Virus record (IMG/VR): IMGVR_UViG_3300025000_000053
Coordinates: 124,001 to 188,000 of that record
Origin: a virus
Length of the DNA stretch: 64,000 nucleotides
Direction: 5' to 3' (one strand)
Shown here: piece after piece, positions 45,343 to 53,400 of the stretch
Numbering within the stretch: position 1 is the first letter of the stretch
Layout of the letters: each line of letters starts with the position of its first letter
Program-made: the position numbers and the translations under genes
Notes under the pieces: model-generated
The model's database searches: none
What the model saw: the letters and a program-made list of their open reading frames with translations, nothing else
What the model was told of the DNA's origin: nothing

Positions 45343-45960
45343 TCTCAAGATTATTTTTACATATAAAAATAGTGTAACTCCCTCTCCGATGGATATTATC
45401 AAGGGGGCAGTAGGGTGCTTCGTTTATATTTTTACAATATGCTTCGGTAATACTAGTGAATTGGTTTATTAATATTATTATTTGTATGTTTGCGTTAATG
45501 CTCTGTTTTATTTTTTATATTAACGATAAATGTTAATATTGGGCATATCAATTGATATGCCCAATATTTTTATCAATATGCTTTGTATTATAATTTATAT
45601 GTATATAATATTATATACATATTATTATTATTTAGAACCAGTTTAGATTAAATAAATTTATCTTTATGATATGTTTATGTATAAGTTTTTTTTAAATTTA
45701 GAATTAATCTTTCAGATTAATCAATACTTTTACCCTACTGCCCTTGAGCGATTTTCAATTATTGTCTGTTCTCACAGACAATAATCTCAATCATGGCCTA
45801 CAATTCACTCGCGTGAACGCCCCCTTGATCCAAAATCGTCAATATAAATTATGTAACGACGAATCATTACAATTGTAATTTATACTAACGATTTTACACA
45901 TCTTCATATTGATAAAAACATAAAGATGCTGGATTAATTATATGTTCAATTAAATTATTT
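45343..45960 (-). ncRNA. Large structured noncoding RNA candidate
   Basis: About 620 nt without a credible gene, richer in G and C than its surroundings at selected places. Long-range pairing is visible: 45398-45408 (ATCAAGGGGGC) with 45819-45829, a perfect 11 bp; directly next to it 45409-45416 (AGTAGGGT) with 45732-45739, a perfect 8 bp. Between the two right-hand arms lies a branch with two hairpins: 45758-45785 (11-bp stem) and 45804-45817 (TTCAC-GCGA-GTGAA on the minus strand, a GNRA tetraloop). Inside the large loop are a 34-bp palindrome (45535-45568), 45599-45620 and 45704-45720. Outside are 45832-45895 and 45899-45928. Minus-strand sense is favoured by the GNRA loop, the gene direction and the terminator at 45287. 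Size and style recall giant phage RNAs such as ROOL and GOLLD, but I cannot match it to either. Confidence 0.65.
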
Positions 45961-45976
45961 TTAATTTATTAAATTT

Positions 45977-46810
45977 TTAATAAAAAATAAAACCATTAGT
46001 ATCAAATAATTTAATCATATTATTAATAAACTTTCTAGTCATTTTATCTTTTATTTCATAATTATTTTTAAAATATATAATAAAAATCATTGATAAATTT
46101 TTACTATAAGTTTCTTGTAATATTTCTCTAAAAGATTTATCTCTATTTTTAAGTGATATCTCATCCCAATTTTTTATTATTGAATATGAGTATAATCCTA
46201 ATTTTCTTTTTTTCTTAGAAAATCCAGCTAGATGTCTAGAAAATATATAATCGGTATTAATATCACTATTCATTAATTTAAAATTATCAACCAAATTAAT
46301 ATAACTATTTAAATAATAAGGTTTCTTTTTAATATTCCCTATATTAAATGTAAAAAAAATATTATTACATTGACATGTATGTTCCTTATTTAAAATAATA
46401 ACATCTTCTAATATATAATTAGGATAAAATAAGTATAATACTGATAAGAAATTATCTAAAGGTAATTCAATAATAGGTTCACCTATTTCTTTTGATTGTA
46501 AGTTTATTTTAAATAATTTCTTATATTTATTATCTTTAAATAAAGTAAAATAACGATTATTATTTAAATCAACATGACTAATCATATTATTATCTTTATT
46601 TATTATATATTTATCATTCATAAATAAATGAATAAATTCAATATCTCTTAATAAAGCATTAAATATAACATCTAAAGAAGGTAAACCATCTTTTAATGGT
46701 GTAATAGTTATTTTATTATTTTTAATTGTATAACGCCACCATGTATAAGTTCTTCTAGTTAATCTCTTATAAGTAACAACTCTGTCTAAAATTGGATGTA
46801 TAAAATTCAT
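45977..46810 (-). CDS. Hypothetical protein, 277 residues
   Basis: Start ATG 46810 chosen because AAGGGGTG is upstream; GTG 46822 overlaps it. The protein is basic and rich in Asn, Ile and Lys. Its beginning HPILDRVVTYKRLTRRTYTWWRY and a later HLAGFSKKKRKLGLYS are basic patches that could bind nucleic acid. I do not recognise a family. Its stop lies directly before the noncoding region, so it may be transcribed together with that RNA. Confidence 0.6.
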   Translation of the reverse strand: MNFIHPILDRVVTYKRLTRRTYTWWRYTIKNNKITITPLKDGLPSLDVIFNALLRDIEFIHLFMNDKYIINKDNNMISHVDLNNNRYFTLFKDNKYKKLFKINLQSKEIGEPIIELPLDNFLSVLYLFYPNYILEDVIILNKEHTCQCNNIFFTFNIGNIKKKPYYLNSYINLVDNFKLMNSDINTDYIFSRHLAGFSKKKRKLGLYSYSIIKNWDEISLKNRDKSFREILQETYSKNLSMIFIIYFKNNYEIKDKMTRKFINNMIKLFDTNGFIFY

Positions 46811-46831
46811 AATAAAAATCACCCCTTAATT

Positions 46832-47269
46832 TCATATTAATACATCTCTAGCATTTAATATGAATAAAGTATGAATAAATTGAGATACTGTTTTTCCAAG
46901 TAAGTCACAGTACATTTCTTCACCCTTCCAACAATTATTTTCATCTATATAACCTAATATATCAATTTTACCAAATTTCCTCATATATTGAAATATAGCA
47001 TGAGCACATTCATGTGTAATTACATTTATATTACATTTTTCTATAGGAATAAGTATTTCTCCAATTTTATTTAATGTAATATCTCCTTTATATATTTCTA
47101 AGTCTCTACATATTGCATCAAAATTACATTTTCTATACCCTCCAGTATTATTATAATAAACATACATTGATTCATGAGAATTAAATATAAATACTTCATA
47201 ATATTTATCATTTCTTTGCATCTGTTGTGGATATATTTTAAATATTTTAAGTAATCCATTTACATTCAT
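46832..47269 (-). CDS. Small HExxH metallopeptidase-like protein
   Basis: Start ATG 47269 chosen, with AAAAGGAGG 6 nt upstream; the longer frame to 47341 lacks such a site. The 145-residue product has NVITHECAHAIFQYM, an H-E-x-x-H zinc motif, followed by EEMYCDLLGK, where a Glu or Asp may be the third ligand. The layout is like small minigluzincin- or ImmA-like phage proteins. Proteolytic activity is inferred. Confidence 0.7.
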   Translation of the reverse strand: MNVNGLLKIFKIYPQQMQRNDKYYEVFIFNSHESMYVYYNNTGGYRKCNFDAICRDLEIYKGDITLNKIGEILIPIEKCNINVITHECAHAIFQYMRKFGKIDILGYIDENNCWKGEEMYCDLLGKTVSQFIHTLFILNARDVLI

Positions 47270-47359
47270 CTTAATCCTCCTTTTAATATAAAAAAATAAG
47301 AACTTATTAAAAAGTTCTCTAGATTTTAAAAAGCTATTCAAACAAAGATTCAGAATTTA

Positions 47360-47557
47360 TTATTCATCTATAATAAAATTATCACATTTATTATAAATAT
47401 TATTAACTAAAATATGAAAAAAATAATATCTGTGTTTCTCACAGATATTATTTAATATAAAGTTATTCAATTTCATAACAGAAAAATATTTGATTTTTTT
47501 GTAAGAAGCTTCTCTATACAAGTTATATATGAGGATTATCAAAATATCTCTCCACAA
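47360..47557 (-). CDS. Possible small basic protein, 65 residues
   Basis: Start would be TTG behind AAAAGGA. A helical, aromatic-rich peptide with a hydrophobic N-terminus (DILIILIYNLY). No family recognised and codon use does not help, but a promoter-like motif lies 23 nt upstream. Low confidence; the segment may be an untranslated leader. Confidence 0.35.
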   Translation of the reverse strand: MWRDILIILIYNLYREASYKKIKYFSVMKLNNFILNNICEKHRYYFFHILVNNIYNKCDNFIIDE

Positions 47558-47579
47558 TAATCCTTTTCTTATTCTATTG

Positions 47580-47593
47580 AATAATATATATTT
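47580..47593 (-). promoter_or_regulatory. Variant of the candidate promoter motif
   Basis: AAATATATATTATT on the minus strand, upstream of the small frame at 47557. Confidence 0.35.
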
Positions 47594-47609
47594 AGAAACA
47601 CTAAAAATA

Positions 47610-47903
47610 CTAAAAAAGTTTATTATTTATTTTGTAGTTTTTATTAAATATATCACTTTCCCTTTCAATAATATTTAAATACATTAATCTTTTAAAAACT
47701 CTTGATACCTCACCCCTATCTAAATCCAAAGTACGAACTATGTCAGATTGTTCTATACGTTTAAATTCATTATTATTAAGTCTCGGTATTAAATATAATA
47801 ATACTTTATAATCACTTTTAATCAAAAATGGATTTTTTGCTAAGTTCATAAAGAATTCAATATTCTTTATATTTTTTGGATCTACGCTCACCAATACCAC
47901 CAA
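47610..47903 (-). CDS. Winged-helix DNA-binding protein
   Basis: A 97-residue protein with the helix-turn-helix segment EQSDIVRTLDLDRGEVSRVFKRLMYLNIIERE, seen in pieces as QSDIVRTLDLDRGEVSRVF and KRLMYLNIIER. This is the recognition-helix-plus-wing layout of RepL- and MarR-like proteins; the preceding KSDYKVLLYLIPRLNNNEF is the first helix. It is a likely transcription regulator. The start is uncertain: GTG or TTG codons near 47888-47903 all lie within 3-18 nt of AGGGG. Confidence 0.75.
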   Translation of the reverse strand: MVVLVSVDPKNIKNIEFFMNLAKNPFLIKSDYKVLLYLIPRLNNNEFKRIEQSDIVRTLDLDRGEVSRVFKRLMYLNIIERESDIFNKNYKINNKLF

Positions 47904-47913
47904 CCCCTAAAAA

Positions 47914-48309
47914 TTAAAGTGATAAAATTTTTAAATAGTTTTCAAATGAATTATGGTCTAATAACAAAGCTAAGTTATCAAAATTATTATTAACAATATC
48001 TGTTAATTTCCAATCATCTATACGGACATTATAAAAAGTTCTAGAATACAACACAAAGTCAGCATATACACCTTTTTTAAGATTATTTAAAGAATTAATT
48101 CCTGTATTAAAATCATGAAATGTTAAACTATTAATATTATCATTAATTTTATGCATAGATAAAGATGTAAACCTACTAAGTAAAATATTTGCAAGTTTAT
48201 TACTACATTCAGGTATATATTTTATTTCTCGTTTACTGAGTTTCATTTCACCACTAATACATAATTGATTTTCATTACTAAAAACAACTTTAATATTTCT
48301 AATATACAT
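47914..48309 (-). CDS. Hypothetical protein, 131 residues
   Basis: ATG 48309 chosen, with AGGAG 8-9 nt upstream. No family recognised. Alpha/beta with a strand pair at the N-terminus (IRNIKVVFSNENQLCISGEM), a Lys/Arg-rich middle and a helical end. It lies 10 nt from the winged-helix gene and may be co-transcribed with it. Confidence 0.6.
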   Translation of the reverse strand: MYIRNIKVVFSNENQLCISGEMKLSKREIKYIPECSNKLANILLSRFTSLSMHKINDNINSLTFHDFNTGINSLNNLKKGVYADFVLYSRTFYNVRIDDWKLTDIVNNNFDNLALLLDHNSFENYLKILSL

Positions 48310-48330
48310 TGAATTCACTCCTAAATTTAA

Positions 48331-48636
48331 TTATTTTTTATTTAGATATCTACAAAATAGATCATACATATCAACAACACGGTTTATACCAATATCATTA
48401 CTGTCATAAAATTCAACAGCTCTCCAAAGATCACTGATGATATTTATTTTATTATTTATTTCAGCAATTATTTCCTGAACTGCTCTAATATCATCTAAGA
48501 TGTTTTGTGAATAATTAAATGCACGAATACAATTTAATTCTTTAAGTCTATCAATTATATTTATTAAATCCTCTTTATTAACAATAATATCTTCTACCTC
48601 TTTACAATATAAATAATTATAACTTCCACCACTCAT
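48331..48636 (-). CDS. MSGGSYNYLY-family small protein
   Basis: A 101-residue protein beginning MSGGSYNYLYCKEVEDI, a hallmark N-terminus of a small helical family that I know from many phages and plasmids, ending with the usual LWRAVEFYDSNDIG segment. The function of the family is unknown to me. ATG after AGGGGG. Confidence 0.75.
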   Translation of the reverse strand: MSGGSYNYLYCKEVEDIIVNKEDLINIIDRLKELNCIRAFNYSQNILDDIRAVQEIIAEINNKINIISDLWRAVEFYDSNDIGINRVVDMYDLFCRYLNKK

Positions 48637-48665
48637 AATTTTTTCAACCCCCTAAGTAAAATTAT

Positions 48666-49433
48666 TCATTTACATAATTTATCCTTAAATTCTTCAATAA
48701 AATCTTTTGATAAAATTTGATTATGATATATCCATTCCCATTTAACATTATCTTTAAACTCTAGTATAAAATCTTCTGATAATACTTGTTTAGAGCTTAT
48801 TAAATCCCATTTAACATTATCCTTAAATTTCCTAATAAAATCTTCAGATAAAATTTGGTAAAAACTTATGTCAATCCAATCAACCTTATCTTTAAATTCA
48901 CAAATAAATTTTTCAGATAAATTCTGATTACAACTTATTGACATCCAATCAACTTTATTTTGAAATTCTCTAATAAAGTTTTCTGATAAAATCTGACAAA
49001 AACTTATTTCAATCCAATCAACTTTATTCTTAAATTCTCGTATAAATTCTTCAGATAATTTCTGTTCTGAACTTATTGATATCCAATTAACTTTATTTTG
49101 AAATTCTCTAATAAAGTTTTCTGATAAAGTCTGATGATAACTTATTTTATTCCAATTCACTTTATATATAAATTCACGAATAAAATCTTCAGATAATTTC
49201 TGATGAGACCATATTTCAATCCAATCAACCTTATTCTTAAATTCTCGTATTAATTCCTCAGATAAAAATTGAGTACAACTTATAGCTTCCCAATCAATTT
49301 TATCATTATATTTTTTAATAAATTCTTCAGATAATTTTTTATACATAGATATATTTGCCCAATTAATTATATCTTCATTACATTCAATTATATCTATAAC
49401 AATATCATCTTTCTTAATAAGAATATCATTCAT
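48666..49433 (-). CDS. 23-residue tandem repeat protein
   Basis: A 255-residue protein made of nine full and one partial copy of a 23-residue unit, L-S-E-x-F-I-R-E-F-K-x-K-V-D-W-x-x-I-S-x-x-Q-x, starting near residue 35. Such repeats occur in giant viruses and some phages and probably fold as a solenoid for protein binding. The DNA repeat (69 nt) is well preserved in the middle copies, so recent unit duplication is likely. ATG 49433 has GGTGG upstream. A promoter variant lies 45 nt upstream. Confidence 0.8.
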   Translation of the reverse strand: MNDILIKKDDIVIDIIECNEDIINWANISMYKKLSEEFIKKYNDKIDWEAISCTQFLSEELIREFKNKVDWIEIWSHQKLSEDFIREFIYKVNWNKISYHQTLSENFIREFQNKVNWISISSEQKLSEEFIREFKNKVDWIEISFCQILSENFIREFQNKVDWMSISCNQNLSEKFICEFKDKVDWIDISFYQILSEDFIRKFKDNVKWDLISSKQVLSEDFILEFKDNVKWEWIYHNQILSKDFIEEFKDKLCK

Positions 49434-49477
49434 ATTAAACAACCACCATTCATATTTTATTTATATTTTTTCATTAT

Positions 49478-49491
49478 AATAATATATATTT
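49478..49491 (-). promoter_or_regulatory. Variant of the candidate promoter motif
   Basis: AAATATATATTATT on the minus strand, 45 nt before the repeat-protein gene and just below the methyltransferase stop. Confidence 0.4.
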
Positions 49492-50181
49492 TTATTTATT
49501 AATATTTTTTCTACCTATATACATCATTATACCATAATAACCTCCAGTTATTCTTTTTGGTTCCTTCAGATATAAATCATTTAATGCAATAATTTCAAAA
49601 TCATTAAAATAATTTTTCATTTCATTTTTAGTGATAGGTATTTGTTTAAAATTTAAATAATTGATATCATTTTTTGATAATTTATTATCTAATAACATTT
49701 TATTTTTTTGATTAATATTAAATATTGGGTCATTTTCAGAGAGTGTATTAATAAGAACTACTCCATTATAAATTAAACCATTTTTTATATTATTTATAAG
49801 TTTTTTAATATTATTTTTTGATAAATAAGATATTGTCATTGAGCATATAATTAAAGAATATGTGTTTACAGGTATATTAAAAGATGTGATATCTTCTGTT
49901 TTAAATATACATTTAGAATTACAATATTTATTTTTAAGTTCTTCAATTATAACATTAGAAAAATCAACACCTTCAACTGAAAACCCATTTTGTAATAAAA
50001 AATTTACGTTTTTACCAATACCTATTCCTAATTCAAGTGATTTACCTATTGGAATATATTCTAAACATTCTTGTAATAATATATCAGGATTTGGGTTAAA
50101 ATAATGATCTCCAATAGTATAAATATTATTATAGTGGTTTTTAATACTATTTATTTCACTTTCTTCCAATAAAGAAAACAT
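49492..50181 (-). CDS. SAM-dependent methyltransferase (class I)
   Basis: A 229-residue enzyme, ATG after AAAAGGAGG. Motif I is SLELGIGIGKNVNFL, the acidic end of strand 2 is VEGVDFS, and YSLIICSMTISYL holds motif IV. The fold is the Rossmann-like class I type, similar to TehB/UbiE-like small-molecule methyltransferases; no DNA-recognition domain is present, and the NPPY or DPPY motif of DNA amino-methyltransferases is missing. The substrate is unknown. It is transcribed away from the RNA polymerase beta gene. Confidence 0.88.
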   Translation of the reverse strand: MFSLLEESEINSIKNHYNNIYTIGDHYFNPNPDILLQECLEYIPIGKSLELGIGIGKNVNFLLQNGFSVEGVDFSNVIIEELKNKYCNSKCIFKTEDITSFNIPVNTYSLIICSMTISYLSKNNIKKLINNIKNGLIYNGVVLINTLSENDPIFNINQKNKMLLDNKLSKNDINYLNFKQIPITKNEMKNYFNDFEIIALNDLYLKEPKRITGGYYGIMMYIGRKNINK

Positions 50182-50272
50182 TTAATAATAAAACCTCCTT
50201 TTATTTAATATTTTTTTCTCTAATTAAAAGTTGTTGAACAAATAATTAATGACTAATTTTATTAAATTTTTC

Positions 50273-50456
50273 AGGAGGTTACTGATGACAAATGCCTGGA
50301 CATCTGCTCGGTAATAACAAACTTTTGACCTTAATTAATTCTAAAGATAATTTAGAATTTAAGGTTTCTTTTGTTACCACACTCGTAGAGTATTTTTATC
50401 TGTTCACCAACATCTTTATAATAAAAAAATTATAAGGAAAGGTTGGTGAACAGATT
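50273..50456 (+). promoter_or_regulatory. Structured leader of the RNA polymerase beta gene
   Basis: The leader has three parts. First a nine-codon frame (50285-50314) with AGGAGG placed 6 nt before its ATG. Then a long hairpin, 50328-50365 (ACCTTAA ... TTAAGGT) inside a weaker stem 50310-50378 (GGTAA ... TTACC). Last, a perfect 14-bp stem, 50398-50411 (ATCTGTTCACCAAC) with 50442-50455, that flanks the beta ribosome binding site AAGGAAAGG and ends 1 nt before the TTG start. The layout is like a translation-controlled leader or a protein-binding operator. Confidence 0.55.
50285..50314 (+). CDS. Nine-residue leader peptide
   Basis: ATG with an optimal AGGAGG at 6 nt encodes MTNAWTSAR and stops at TAA, which lies at the foot of the following hairpin. 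Such placement is typical of an attenuation leader peptide. Nothing further can be said of its role. Confidence 0.45.
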   Translation: MTNAWTSAR

Positions 50457-53400
50457 TTGATTTTTATTTCTGATATACCACATTTAAAAACCTATAAGCA
50501 AAAAGTTCTATTACCTAAAGATGAGAAGTATCCTAGTATTAATAGTGTAGTTTTTATTATTAATAATAACATACAATCATCTATAGGACTATTAAACCAT
50601 CAATTTATTAAGAATAATAACATGTATCATTTTTATTTTATGGATCACGTATATAACGGTAAATTATTTAATAGAACTTTTAGAGTTTTATATCGTAATG
50701 AAAGAAATGATATTTATAATAATATAGAAAAAGAAGTTCGATTCATACAAACAGTTCTAGATTTACATTCAGTAAATAAGAAAAATATATATGTTGATTT
50801 AATAAAACATAATAGTTTATTCTTTCAATTAAGTAAAAAAGTTAATTTTACAATTCGTATTAAAAATTATATAGATTATCTAGATAAGTTAATTAATGAT
50901 AGTCATTTTAATCAGTATAAGTATAAAACTATTTGTATTGATATTAATAGTTGGGTTAGTGATTTAAAGACTCAAATAAAAGGTAAATTAAATTTTGATA
51001 ATCCAATATTTATTATTTATTATTGTATGTATAAATACCTTGAAAAATTTAAAGAACTAGGGGATATTAATATTATTTTCTATACTAATGATAGTGTATT
51101 AAGATTAAATCCTTCATTATGTGATAAAAGCTCATATTCTTTATTTAAGAAAGAGATTATCAAAGCGTCTCCTAAAAGTTTATTAGATATGAGTGAAGAT
51201 AATATTGAAAAAGTACTAAAAAGAAAAGATGTTGCTGATAAAATAATAGGATATCTTAATGACCAACATAGATTTGTTGGTGATGATAAAACTGAAGAAG
51301 ATGAAAATTTTGAAACTAGTATTGAAGATAAAGTAGATGAAATAATTGATGCTAATAAGTTAGATAATAATAGTAATGATGAGATGTATAGTGAAGTTTC
51401 AAAAGTTATTATTAATGATGATGAAATTATAAAAAAAATTCATATGATGAATCAAGAGAATAAAGTTGGTAGAAGTACAGCTTCTATTAAAAGGGACGAA
51501 GAATTAAGAAAAAGACAAAAAGAGATAATAAAAGATAAAATAGGAATAGATAATATCTATGAAACTAATAAAGAACAACTAGATATTCCTAAATTTGATG
51601 TTACAGATAAAGTTAATACTACTAATAAAAATGTAACTACTATAAGATATCCTCAATTTGAAAAAGCTTATAATGAAGTTCTTCATGAAAAGGATTTACT
51701 TAATAATATAAAATTTTTAAATGAAAAATCTATTCCAGTTTATATTAGAGGTATAGAACGAGTTGATTCATCCGATGAATTAAATTTAAAAGAAACATAT
51801 ACTTTTGATTTAGAAGATGAAAATAGAGTTAGGCATAAATTAAAATTTGATATCCCTAAATTTATAGATGATAAATTTTTATATCTTGGTGGTAATAAAA
51901 AGATTATTATGAAGCAATTATTTATGAAGCCAGTGGTTAAGACTGGACCAGATGAAGTACAGATTTGTACTAATTACAATAAGATGTTTATTAGACGCTA
52001 TGGTAATAAAATATCATCTAAAATAGAAAAAATGAGAAAATTATTATATGAACAAAAAGAAGGTAAAGGTATTAAAGTTAAATATGGTAATAATTTATCT
52101 ATTAATAACAAATATGATACTACTATAGAATATGATGAATTATCTAAAAGCTTTACTTATATCCGTATAGGTAAAACTGAATTTTATTTTAATCAAGATG
52201 ATGCTACAAATATAGTTAAAGATAAAAAAATAAAACTTAATCAAAATGAATTCTTATTAGGTCTTATTGAAAATGGTAAAAATCCAATACCTATTACAAT
52301 TGATAAAAATACTCAAAAAATAGGCACATCTTTCGATATAGTTGACTATATACTTTCTATGTTGACACAAGGATTAGTGCAAGATTTTGATGATACTAAA
52401 AGTGGTAAGAAATTTGTTTACACTAGAGCTTATATAATGGAAAGACATGTTCCAGTAGTTTTGTTAATTTCATTCTTAGAAGGTTTATCTACAGTAATAA
52501 AAAAAGCTAATATTAAACATTATTTTTCAGATAAAAGACCTAAAGATATTACTCATAATGAGGGAATAATTCAATTTAGTGACGGGTATTTAATATATGA
52601 AAAATATCCATTTGAAAATTCTTTATTAATGAATGCATTTGCAGATATTCCAACTAAAACTTTCGAATATGGTGAATTTGATTCAAAAGATGTTTATTTA
52701 TCTTTATTTGATACTTTATATGGTAATAGGATAATTGGTAATGCCTTTCTTAACTCATATGAATTTTTAATTGATCCTATTACAAGAGAAGTATTAGAAG
52801 ATTTAAACTATCCAACAGATTATGTTTCTTTAGTTTTATATGCTAATTCTTTATTAGCAACTAATTCATATATTAAAGAAAATAATATGAATTTATATAG
52901 AATAAGATCAAATGAACTGGTTAATGCCTTATTATATAAAGAAGTTGCTAATGCTTATATTAAGTATAGAACTACTTCTTTAAATAATAATCCTGTTAAA
53001 ATTTCTGTACCACAAGATGTTATTATTAAAAAGATACTTGTTGCACAGACAGTCGAGGACTACAGCACATTAAATCCTATAACCGAAGTCGAGAAATCCC
53101 GTATGATCAGTCCAAAAGGACATTCAGGAATGAACCTGGATGAAGCGTATACACAAGATAAAAGAGCATATGATAAAACGATGCTTGGTATAATAGCTAT
53201 GTCAACTTCACCGGATTCATCGTGTGGAGTAACAAGACAACTTACATTAGAACCCAATATAAAAAATCCGAGGGGATATATCGATATAAATGACGATAGA
53301 TTAGAAATTTTAAAAGATGCAAATCTATTTTCTCCAGCTGAATTATTATCTCCTCTCGGAAATACAAGGGATGAACTTGCTATTGTCCCACTATGTAGAA

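Noticed and set aside
48666-49433. Regular 69-nt direct repeats, considered as CRISPR-like
   Set aside because: The repeats are contiguous without spacers and keep one open frame of a 23-residue protein repeat.
50282-50288. CTGATGA resembling the hammerhead ribozyme core before the beta gene
   Set aside because: No matching GAAA and stem II/III arrangement follows within a plausible distance; the bases are better explained as the spacer and start of the leader frame.
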